64,000 bases of DNA, from assembly GCF_900101545.1 (NCBI RefSeq), contig NZ_FMZU01000029.1, positions 1 to 64,000 of the forward strand, given 5' to 3'. The notes under the pieces are model-generated. The model was not told the DNA's origin, made no database searches, and was given only the letters and a program-made list of their open reading frames with translations. This stretch comes from Variovorax sp. CF079. GTDB lineage: Bacteria > Pseudomonadota > Gammaproteobacteria > Burkholderiales > Burkholderiaceae_C. Both the position numbers and the translations under genes were made by a program. Below, piece after piece: positions 34,744 through 42,219 of the stretch. Positions within the stretch are counted from its first letter, which is position 1. Each line of letters opens with the position of its first letter.

Positions 34744-35540
34744 TGGACCGCCATCCCGCCGCCTGCCGCCATGCACGCGTGCTGCTGGCGTCCGATCCGC
34801 TCGCCAAGCTCAACCCAGACATGCCAACCAAAAGCGCGCGCAAGCCTGCCTCGCAAGCCCGACTCGAACGCGAGAACACGCAGGACGAAATCTACGAAAA
34901 GATCTATGTCGCCATCCTCGAGCACCGCCTGCATCCCGGCACCAAGCTCGGCGAGGAGCGCCTGGCCGAGATCTTCGGCGCCAGCCGGGCGCGCATTCGC
35001 GAAGTGCTGGCGCGGCTCGCGCACGAGCAGATCGTCGAGCTCTATCCGCAGCGCGGCGCCTACGTTGCCAAGCCCTCGATCGAGCAAGCGCTCGATGTGT
35101 TCGAAGCCCGCCGGCTGATCGAGCCGGCGGTGCTGCGCCGGCTGATCGAGACACTCACGCCCGAGAAGCTGGCGCGCCTGCGCCAGCACCAGGAACTCGA
35201 GCTCGATGCCCGCCGCCGCGATGACAAGCGCGCTGTGATCCGGCTGTCCGGTGAATTCCATTCGCTGGCGGCCGAACTGGCGGGCAACACGGCGCTGGCG
35301 CGCAGCATGCGCGAGCTGTCGATATTGACCTGCCTGATGATCTTTCTATACGACGCACCGACCAGCTCGAGCTGCCGCGCCGACGAGCACTCGCAGATCA
35401 TCGAGGCCATCGCCAAGCGCGATCCGGCGCGCGCCGAGCGGCTGATGCGCGAGCACCTCGACCATATCGAGAGCAGCATGAAGCTGGAGCAGACGACCGA
35501 GGAGGTGGACCTGGAAGCGATCTTCAGAGGCGAGATCTGA
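34743..35540 (+). CDS. GntR family regulator, FCD subfamily
   Basis: A 265-residue regulator. The winged helix-turn-helix is in YVAILEHRLHPGTKLGEERL and GASRARIREVLARLAHEQIV. It is followed by an FCD domain with SGEFHSLAAELAG and DEHSQIIEAIAKRD, which supply the metal-binding residues. The ATG at 34743 shares its A with the upstream stop codon (TAATG). An internal ATG at 34821 (MPTKSARKPA) is an equally plausible start, as about 26 N-terminal residues are unlike the family. It probably controls both arms of the divergon through the GTCGAC sites. Confidence 0.88.
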   Translation: MDRHPAACRHARVLLASDPLAKLNPDMPTKSARKPASQARLERENTQDEIYEKIYVAILEHRLHPGTKLGEERLAEIFGASRARIREVLARLAHEQIVELYPQRGAYVAKPSIEQALDVFEARRLIEPAVLRRLIETLTPEKLARLRQHQELELDARRRDDKRAVIRLSGEFHSLAAELAGNTALARSMRELSILTCLMIFLYDAPTSSSCRADEHSQIIEAIAKRDPARAERLMREHLDHIESSMKLEQTTEEVDLEAIFRGEI

Positions 35541-35585
35541 CCGCGACACTTAGTAGTCCGTTTCGGAAATTCGCACACGTATTCT

Positions 35586-36098
35586 TCAAGCGGCCAGCTT
35601 CAAGGGCTGGCTCTGCGCCCGGCGATCACGCATGCGCACGATCAAGGCATTGAGATCGGTGCGGGTGAATCTCCACTCGAATGGACGCGCGATGCTCTCG
35701 AAGTAGCGCTCGAAGTTCGCCAGCCGTTGAGCGACCGCCTCCAAGCAAGGGAAGTCGTTCGGGGTCAGCACCTTGCGCTGCACGATCGAGAAGTAGATTT
35801 CGATCTGATTGAGCCAACTGGCGTGGACCGGTGCGTGGACCGGAACCAATCGGGGATGGGCTTGCGTGAGGCGCCGCACTGACGCCTGGCCACGATGCGA
35901 GGAGCCGTTGTCCATGACCCAGAACACGCGTCTTGCGCTGACATATGGCGGCTGGCTCATGACCTGATCGACCAAACGCTCGAAGGGCGCGATGCCTGTG
36001 GTCGCTTCGCAGCGGCCGAACACCTTGGCGCGATGCACGTCCAACGCCGCCAAGTACGCCCAGGCGCCATCGTGTGCATACTCGTGCTCCACGCGCAT
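35586..36098 (-). pseudogene. IS630-family transposase, 5'-truncated
   Basis: A 170-codon frame holding the catalytic half of an IS630/Tc1-type transposase. The three DDE residues are visible in YLAALDVHR, WVMDNGSSHRG and SWLNQIEIYFS. The N-terminal DNA-binding domain is missing: in-frame sequence is blocked by a stop at about 36137, and beyond that lies a LysR gene scrap. One element end probably lies at about 35555-35585. Not capable of transposition by itself. Confidence 0.8.
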
Positions 36099-36142
36099 TG
36101 CCTGCCTGCCTCGGTGGGCACACGGCGGACGTACGCCAGGGG

Positions 36143-36223
36143 ATCAATGCGGTGTACTACCGCAACACGAAACTGGCGGCGCGCATCGCCTGCTTTCTGG
36201 ACTTCTTGGCCGCGCGAGTATGA
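36143..36223 (+). pseudogene. C-terminal scrap of a LysR regulator gene
   Basis: Twenty-six codons reading INAVYYRNTKLAARIACFLD and FLAARV before a stop. This matches the last helix of LysR effector domains (A-V-Y-P-x-N-x-x-L-S-x-K-V-R-x-F-I-D-F-L). The gene was cut by the IS630 element or a later deletion. Confidence 0.6.
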
Positions 36224-36593
36224 GGGCCGGAGTCGGCGCGACCGCATAGGGCGAAAACAGGTCGTCGTAAGTGCTGCCAGGGCTTGGCCACGCCCCATTG
36301 TTGCACCCGGCGAAAAATTCGCTGCGGGTGGCCAGGGGCGCAAATCAACCCAAGTTCGATGATCAGAGGGCAAGGAATATCGATTCACCCGAATCGGCGA
36401 GACGGCCCTGTTCGTCCCAAGGGACGCTTTCATTGTTTATGGGCTGGCTGGGCTGATGGCCGAGTTTCAGCAGTCTGGGGGCGAGGACGGCTTTCGCACT
36501 GCATTCCCTATGTTCGTCGGAGTAGGGCGACGGGAAAGTTTGGGCCCGGCCGTTCACCACACTCGAGTAGTCTGCGCCAACGCGGGCGGTCAA
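36224..36593. other. Intergenic, no gene recognised
   Basis: 370 bases between the LysR scrap and the Bug receptor stop. Several short frames, none with recognisable features. Composition is less GC-rich than neighbouring genes. Likely insertion-sequence debris or a decayed gene. Confidence 0.4.
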
Positions 36594-37586
36594 CTACCGA
36601 TCCAGAGTTACTCTCGCTGTACGAATATAGGCCCCCCAACGGTCGAACTCGCTGTTGTAGAAGTGCTGGTATGCGCCCGGGGTCATTTGTTCAATGACTA
36701 TCGCCATCTTGCTCATGAATTCAGCGACCTGAGGTTCCGCCATCGTTGCGGAAATTGCTGCATTGAGCTTGTTGACGATGTCAGCAGGAGTACCAGCCGG
36801 AGCGAGGAACCCCAACCACGGGCCCATGTCGATCTCCACCCCGAACTCCTTGAGTACTGGAATGTCGGCGAAGCCATGTAGGCGCTCGCGTGCCGTAATT
36901 GCCAGGCTGCGAACACGCCCAGCACGAAGATACTGTTCGGCGACGAGCACTGGAACGATCGTGCAGTTCACCTGATCCGCGAGCTGTGCTTGCATCAGCG
37001 GCGCTGTTCCGTTGTAGGGGATATGCAGCAGATCGACTCGCGTCTTTTGCTTGAGTGCTTCCATGATGATCTGGCCGGAACTGCCCTGCCCCCAGGATCC
37101 GAAGGTCATGGCGTCCTTCGCCTCTTTGGCGATCTGCAGGAACTGAGTGAGCGTCTTCGCTGCATGAGAGGCGGGGACGATCAGCGCCAGGGGAGTGAAA
37201 CCGATGGGGGCCACGGCCACGAACTCCTTCTTCGAGTCGTAGGGCGGAGGCTTCAGGATGTGCGGCGCTATCGAATGCGAATCTGCCGTTCCGTACACCA
37301 ACGAATAGCCGTCGGCCGGACTGCGAGCAGCGGCGAGACTGCCGATCGTGCCTATCGCGCCCGGCCGGTTCTCCACGATGATGGATTGTCCGAGGCGTTG
37401 CGCCAGCGACGGCGTCATCGCGCGAACCAACACGTCGCCGCCACCTCCTGCATTCCACGGCATGATGATCTTGATGAGCCGCGAAGGATATGCAGCGGTT
37501 TGAGCCAACGCGCTCAGGGGCGCTGTCGTGGCAGCGGAAGTGGCCAGGCCGGCCAGAATAGCGCGGCGAGTCATGAGGTGCTTCAT
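36594..37586 (-). CDS. Bug-family tripartite tricarboxylate receptor (hydrolase operon)
   Basis: A 330-residue exported receptor starting MKHLMTRRAILAGLATSAAT, with mature strand SRLIKIIMPWNAGGGGDVLV and the family segment DLLHIPYNGTAPLMQAQLAD. The ATG at 37586 is chosen over 37631 because it begins the twin-arginine-like signal and has GGAGACAAC just upstream. It follows an alpha/beta hydrolase gene by 41 bases, so the two likely handle the same ester or acid. Codon use is somewhat less GC-biased than in the hydantoinase operon. Confidence 0.9.
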   Translation of the reverse strand: MKHLMTRRAILAGLATSAATTAPLSALAQTAAYPSRLIKIIMPWNAGGGGDVLVRAMTPSLAQRLGQSIIVENRPGAIGTIGSLAAARSPADGYSLVYGTADSHSIAPHILKPPPYDSKKEFVAVAPIGFTPLALIVPASHAAKTLTQFLQIAKEAKDAMTFGSWGQGSSGQIIMEALKQKTRVDLLHIPYNGTAPLMQAQLADQVNCTIVPVLVAEQYLRAGRVRSLAITARERLHGFADIPVLKEFGVEIDMGPWLGFLAPAGTPADIVNKLNAAISATMAEPQVAEFMSKMAIVIEQMTPGAYQHFYNSEFDRWGAYIRTARVTLDR

Positions 37587-37627
37587 GTTTGTTGTCTCCT
37601 TGTGTGGACGGCCGTCATCGGACGCTG

Positions 37628-38569
37628 TCAAAGATTCCTGCTTTCAAGCCACCTGATCAGAACCGAGGCAACCTCGTGGCTATTGCTTTCGATCATCAAC
37701 ATGTGCCCATTGCCATTCAGGCCGATGTCGGGGAGCCAGGTGAAATCGGCATTCAGACGGCGGGCAAGCGCCTGGTCGACAGACTTTGGATGACGTGCAT
37801 CGTGCTCACCCGTGACGATCAGGATCGGTCTCTGGCCTACGACGGACAGGCTTGCCAGCTGAAGTCCTCTGCCTCCGATGTTGAACCGCTCATTCAGGAC
37901 GATCGGGCTGTCGGGCACCACTGAGGCCGCATAGCTTTCCAATGCATCTCGAGGGAATCTTGGGCTGCTCGCCCAGAAGTCGTTTATGAATGTGCGATCC
38001 GCCGACACGGGTCGATCCAAGGGCGAATACACGGGACAACCAGCCTCACGGTCATGGCGCATGGTCTCGATGGCCGCGGGATCGTCGGGCAAGGGATTGA
38101 GCAAGTTCGCGGGCGCCCCGGGCGCGATGCCGATGATGGCCGCCACCTTGTCTGGATGGTGCTCTGCGATCCACCACGCGATGGGTCCCCCCGCAGAGTG
38201 GGCCACAACGATGGCCGGGCCTATCGCGTCGATCACCGTTGCGAGCGCAGTGGCTACGTCGTGCGTCGTTAGGCGAACGAGATTCTCGACGCCAGGGGAA
38301 CGCCCGTGACCCGGCCAGTCGGGCACGTGCACGGCATGCCCTCTGGCCGCGAACAGCTGCGCCCATCCGTCACGGCCGTCCGGCGTGCCCAGATACGACA
38401 CGCCCGTATGAAACCCTCCATGAATCATCACGACCGGCAGGAGATGGCGGCCGACGCATGCCGGGGGCAGATGATCCACATACACGGGGTGCGAAGCAGT
38501 GCCCAGGAAAAAGCATGATCGGGCCGTTCGCACGGACGACGTCGACGCATCACACAGGCTCCGGGACAT
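37628..38569 (-). CDS. Alpha/beta hydrolase
   Basis: About 313 residues from the ATG at 38569; other starts at 38599 or TTG 38620 are possible, but the last overlaps an operator-like palindrome. The nucleophile elbow is VVAHSAGGPIAWW, the oxyanion strand VVMIHGGFHTG, the acid lies near VTGEHDARHP and the histidine in GNGHMLMIES. It resembles esterases with the VEHL/VDHLPP start. Predicted to hydrolyse an ester or lactone. It forms an operon with the Bug receptor gene downstream and is divergent from a MarR gene. Confidence 0.82.
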   Translation of the reverse strand: MSRSLCDASTSSVRTARSCFFLGTASHPVYVDHLPPACVGRHLLPVVMIHGGFHTGVSYLGTPDGRDGWAQLFAARGHAVHVPDWPGHGRSPGVENLVRLTTHDVATALATVIDAIGPAIVVAHSAGGPIAWWIAEHHPDKVAAIIGIAPGAPANLLNPLPDDPAAIETMRHDREAGCPVYSPLDRPVSADRTFINDFWASSPRFPRDALESYAASVVPDSPIVLNERFNIGGRGLQLASLSVVGQRPILIVTGEHDARHPKSVDQALARRLNADFTWLPDIGLNGNGHMLMIESNSHEVASVLIRWLESRNL

Positions 38570-38603
38570 GCAAGTTCTCGTGAAGAATCCGAGACCCATT
38601 GTA

Positions 38604-38617
38604 GTTCCATATGGAAC
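38604..38617. promoter_or_regulatory. Candidate MarR operator
   Basis: A perfect 14-bp palindrome, GTTCCATATGGAAC, in the gap between the divergent hydrolase and MarR genes, 35 bases from the likely hydrolase start. The size and AT-centred symmetry fit a MarR dimer site. Binding is inferred from position. Confidence 0.55.
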
Positions 38618-38732
38618 CAATTAAAGTCGGTGTTTTCCCGCTTTGCTGAGTTCTCGGCCGAGAGCGGCGGTTGGTAGCATCGAAACTAGTACCTCCGGCA
38701 GATTCCCTACGCATTGTTTGAAACACAAGACG

Positions 38733-39212
38733 ATGACGACCTCTCGACCCCTGAGCGACATCCTGGAAGGCGTTTCGATTCCGTACGCCTACAAGCTCGG
38801 GTACATGATCAATTCGTACCGCGAACCGTCGTTCCGGTCCATCGAAGCAAAGTACGGGTTGACGAGGCCGGAGATTCTTTCCTTGATCTTCCTGTACTTC
38901 AGAGACGGCATTTCCGCTTCAGACATCTGCGACTTTTCCGGACACCTGAAGAACAACATCAGCCGCGCCGTGACCGCGCTGGAGAAGAAGGGGTTGATCC
39001 GACGGGAGCTTGACGAGATCGATCAGCGCAGGCAGGTCATATTCATCACGGCGTCCGGCCGCAAGATGCACAACCGATTCATGCCTGGGCTGGTTGAACG
39101 CGAGAAGGCAATGATGGAATGCCTGACGACCGAAGAGCGTCAGCAGTTGCAGCAGTTGCTGCGCAAGCTCTGCGCCAACGCACCGGCGTGGAGCGGCATA
39201 GACCATGTTTGA
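38733..39212 (+). CDS. MarR family transcriptional regulator
   Basis: A 159-residue winged-helix regulator. The recognition region is SASDICDFSGHLKNNISRAV and TALEKKGLIRRELDEIDQRR, with the wing D-x-R-(R/Q)-x-V-x-x-T-x-x-G seen as DQRRQVIFITASGR. The ATG at 38733 begins the part similar to family members; an in-frame ATG at 38643 would add 30 unlike residues. Probably represses the divergent hydrolase-Bug operon until an aromatic or acid ligand binds. Confidence 0.88.
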   Translation: MTTSRPLSDILEGVSIPYAYKLGYMINSYREPSFRSIEAKYGLTRPEILSLIFLYFRDGISASDICDFSGHLKNNISRAVTALEKKGLIRRELDEIDQRRQVIFITASGRKMHNRFMPGLVEREKAMMECLTTEERQQLQQLLRKLCANAPAWSGIDHV

Positions 39213-39215
39213 TGG

Positions 39216-39380
39216 CTAGCCTACGGCATGCACTCGAGGCATCTCAACGCCTGACTTGACGAAGTTCTGCTCGCAGTTTTCGACTGTCTTCTTCAGGTTG
39301 GAGCGATGCATCGCTTCTGCTAGCCGCGCATCCCGGTCGAGCCAGGCCTTGGCCATTCGTAGGTGGTCCAGCGTCAGCAA
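39216..39380 (-). pseudogene. C-terminal remnant of an FCD-GntR regulator gene
   Basis: The minus strand reads LTLDHLRMAKAWLDRDARLA, then EAMHRSNLKKTVENC and a stop at 39216-39218. This is the last part of an FCD effector domain (H-L-x-I-x-x-A-x-x-x-R-D-x-x-x-A-x-x-L-x-x-x-H-L). No DNA-binding domain is found upstream. The stop lies three bases from the MarR stop, tail to tail. Confidence 0.6.
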
Positions 39381-39671
39381 TCGTCAATTGTTCGCGACTC
39401 ATGGCGCCCACTCGCATGCGCGCGGAGCTGAAAGGCGCTGCCGCGTGGCGCTGGCGCTAGTGCGCGATGAGCAGGATGTCAGAGGCAGCAACTCGACTTC
39501 TCGGGAACGGTCACCCGCGAAGGTCGTTGATGGCCATGGTCCAGGCCGATCTGGCCACCTCGGGAATACAGCAGTGATTTGCCAACCGCGCCGCGAGGCG
39601 CTGGCCGGCGTGGAGAGCACGCGCAGCCAGGTGATCTTCAGGGAGGAGAACCCGCCTTGAGGGATCGAAGC
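39381..39671. other. Degraded stretch, no gene recognised
   Basis: Frames in this 290-base stretch are short and mixed. A plus-strand frame ends RSQVIFREENPP before a stop at 39658-39660, which looks like the end of a lost gene, but I cannot identify it. Confidence 0.35.
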
Positions 39672-39875
39672 CTACTTGCGCCACCACCACCAGACGACGA
39701 GGCTCAGGACGATCGACACGATCAGCGAGGTCATCAGCGGAAAATGGAAGCTGAAGCTTTCACGCTCGATCGAGAAATCCCCCGGCAGGCGCCCCCACGG
39801 CAGCCGCGACAGCCAGGGCCAGGCAAGGCCCGCGACGACGAGGAGCACGCCCAGCGCAATGAGCAAGCGTTGCAT
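39672..39875 (-). CDS. DUF2905 family small membrane protein (67 aa)
   Basis: Two hydrophobic helices flank a short hydrophilic loop: MQRLLIALGVLLVVAGLAWP, then LPWGRLPGDFSIERESFSFH and a second helix ending VVWWWWRK. The P-x-G-R-L-P-G-D motif followed by two strands is diagnostic of DUF2905. Predicted inner membrane protein of unknown function, full length for the family. It is divergent from the truncated TerC gene. Confidence 0.88.
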   Translation of the reverse strand: MQRLLIALGVLLVVAGLAWPWLSRLPWGRLPGDFSIERESFSFHFPLMTSLIVSIVLSLVVWWWWRK

Positions 39876-39985
39876 GCGGCAATACTAGCGCCGGGCGGCG
39901 CCGAGCGGTAGCGGCCCGGCCGGGCCGCGGGCATGGTCAGCCCGCGGTGTCTTTCATCGGATTCAGGCTCCTCGAGGAGTGCGAC

Positions 39986-40405
39986 ATGACTCGCGGCCCG
40001 CTGGTCTGGGAAGTGACGATCGCCCTGATCGTCGCCCTGCTGCTGTTCGACTACTTCTTCCACATCCGCACGGCGCACGTGCCCATGCTCGCCGAAGCCG
40101 CCCGCCGGTCGGCCGCCTACATCGGCGCGGCCGTCCTGTTCGCTGTCATGGTGTGGGTGCTCGGCGGCACCGAGCCCGGCACCCAGTATTTCGCCGGCTA
40201 CCTGACGGAGAAGGCGCTGTCGGTCGACAACGTGTTCGTCTTCCTGGTGATCATGTCCAGCTTCAAGGTGCCGCGCGAGGAGCAACAGAAGGCGCTGCTG
40301 ATCGGCATCGTGATCGCGCTGGTGGCGCGCACCGGCTTCATCCTGCTGGGCGCGGCGCTGATCGAGCGCTCATCGAAACCTAGCTCCTGCGGCCGGCGTC
40401 GCTGA
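39986..40405 (+). pseudogene. TerC family membrane protein, truncated
   Basis: Begins MTRGPLVWEVTIALIVALLL and contains the TerC signatures LFDYFFHIRTAH, YLTEKALSVDNVFVFLVIMS and FKVPREEQQKALLIGIV. The frame follows the family to about residue 129 (FILLGAALIER) and then runs into unrelated KPSSCGRRR and a stop. Intact relatives have roughly 300 or more residues, so more than half of the membrane domain is missing. The junction near 40375 marks a deletion or insertion boundary. Confidence 0.8.
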
Positions 40406-40581
40406 CGGTACTTGCTGCCGGAGCCATTGCCATCGCTGAACAATCGCGTAGCGGCCGAATGTAAGTACGATTTCGTAACATCTGGTTCCACAAGAGTGCG
40501 AAAGTCCGCGTTTTAGTCGCCCTGGCCGTACGATCTGCGTCACGCATACCTCACTACGGCAAACCGGTCCGGGAGGCACAG
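40406..40581. other. Intergenic, promoter region of the amine oxidase gene
   Basis: 176 bases after the broken TerC gene. It is more AT-rich around 40455-40515 (GTAAGTACGATTTCGTAACA) than its flanks, which suggests the promoter for the rightward amine oxidase and cyclase genes. No clear operator. Confidence 0.35.
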
Positions 40582-42162
40582 ATGACGGAATCGAATACGG
40601 CAGAGGCAATTCAGCCAGACATCGTCGTCGTTGGCGCCGGCATGGCCGGTCTGTACTTCGCTTGGCGGTTGCTCAGGCACAAGCCTACGACGAAGATCGT
40701 CATCCTGGAAATGCTCGATCGCCCCGGCGGACGGTTGGATACCGATCTCGTCGTCATCGACGGCACCTTGGTCAAGAACGAAGAAGGCGGCATGCGCTTT
40801 GTCGATAGCATGAAGAACTTGATGTGGCTGCTCAAGACGCTGTCGCTCGACAAGGACATCATGCCGTTCAACATGGGGGACGACAACAACATCTACTACC
40901 TGCGTGGCCGCCGCTTCACCTTTGGCGACATGGCGGGCAATCCCGACCTCTGGAGCAGCCGCTACTTCCTGCGTGACCAGGAGAAACAGCGCCAGCCGAA
41001 CAAGATTCTTCAAGAGGTTTTCGACACGGTGCTGACACAGAATGGTGTCGATCCGAAGCAGTGGTATCCGCAAACCCCCGAGGACTGGCAGAAAGTACGC
41101 CTCGAATTCAGCTATCGCGGCTTGCCCCTTTACAAATGGGGCTTTTGGGCATTGCTCGTCGACTTCGGTCTTTCTCAGGAATGCCTGCAGATGATCGAGG
41201 ACTCGATGGGGTTCCTCGCGTTCTATGACCAAAAGGTCAACGCCGGCGTCGGCTTCCAGACCATGGGTGACTTCGACAAGTTGCCCAACTATCTAACGCT
41301 ACGGCCCGGCTACGAAACGCTGTCGGACACGCTTGCGCAGCAGATCAGGGAAATGGGAGGAAGGATTCTCCTGGGACATCACGTCGATGCCTTCGACTTC
41401 GACGTCAAAGACAAGAACCTGCTCAACGTGAGAGCCCATACTGACAACGGCTGGACGACGCACTTTCTTTGTCCGCAACTCGTCCTCGGGCTGCCCAGTC
41501 GTCCGCTCGAGCTCCTTTGCTCGCAATGTCCGGCGCTGCGCGACAACGGTCAGCTCATGGCTGACATCCGCAGCGTCACCACCATGCCGCTCACGAAGAT
41601 CAACCTGTACTTCAAGGAGCGGTGGTGGTTCGACCGCTACAAGATTGCCGCAGGCGGTTCTTTCACCGACCTGCCGATGGCCCAGTTCTACTGCTATTGG
41701 CCCATTGCGGCCAATGACGACAAAGGGCCGGCGTCGATGACGATCTACTGCGATTTCGATCGCACCACATATTGGGAGGAGTTGCAGAAGACGGGCAAGC
41801 CCTTCGCGCCTACCGATGGATTGACGCAACCCAAGCACACGACGCCGGCCGGTACGTTCGTGGTCGAGCAGGCGATGCGGCAGCTTGCCGAGTTCTTCGG
41901 CGACAACGCCTTGCCGGATCCGCTGTTGTCGACCTATGTGCGTTGGGGCTCGCCGGAGTTCGGGGACGGCGATCACTCGTGGGTGATCGGCGCGGACGAC
42001 AAGGCCATCGCAGCGCGGCTGCAGAACCCGATCAAGGGCAAGGTCTACATTTGCGGTGAAGCGTATTCGGATGAACAAGCTTGGGTGGACGGTGCATTGC
42101 GTTCCACGGAAACCGTCCTGCAAGAGTGCTTTGGCCTGCCCGCTTACGATCGTCCTGTGTGA
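40582..42162 (+). CDS. FAD-dependent amine oxidase family protein
   Basis: A 526-residue flavoenzyme. The FAD-binding motif is IVVVGAGMAGLYFAWRL, followed by ILEMLDRPGGRLDTD. The C-terminal flavin segment is KVYICGEAYSDEQAWVDGAL, in which the usual G-x-x-x-S/W-x-G-W-V-x-G-A pattern can be followed. GGGAGG at 40571-40576 is the ribosome binding site. No signal peptide, so it is cytoplasmic. It probably oxidises an amine or amino acid; the substrate is unknown. A large cyclase-AAA-TPR gene follows after 57 bases in the same direction. Confidence 0.87.
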   Translation: MTESNTAEAIQPDIVVVGAGMAGLYFAWRLLRHKPTTKIVILEMLDRPGGRLDTDLVVIDGTLVKNEEGGMRFVDSMKNLMWLLKTLSLDKDIMPFNMGDDNNIYYLRGRRFTFGDMAGNPDLWSSRYFLRDQEKQRQPNKILQEVFDTVLTQNGVDPKQWYPQTPEDWQKVRLEFSYRGLPLYKWGFWALLVDFGLSQECLQMIEDSMGFLAFYDQKVNAGVGFQTMGDFDKLPNYLTLRPGYETLSDTLAQQIREMGGRILLGHHVDAFDFDVKDKNLLNVRAHTDNGWTTHFLCPQLVLGLPSRPLELLCSQCPALRDNGQLMADIRSVTTMPLTKINLYFKERWWFDRYKIAAGGSFTDLPMAQFYCYWPIAANDDKGPASMTIYCDFDRTTYWEELQKTGKPFAPTDGLTQPKHTTPAGTFVVEQAMRQLAEFFGDNALPDPLLSTYVRWGSPEFGDGDHSWVIGADDKAIAARLQNPIKGKVYICGEAYSDEQAWVDGALRSTETVLQECFGLPAYDRPV

Positions 42163-42219
42163 CGGTACTGCATTGTCGTTTCTTGGCTTCTTGCGCCACC
42201 AGATCACTGGGAGCCGCGA

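Noticed and set aside
34743..34820. Treating the first 26 residues of the GntR regulator as certain
   Set aside because: The TAATG overlap supports the start at 34743, but the start at 34821 matches the family better. Both are given and neither is claimed as proven.
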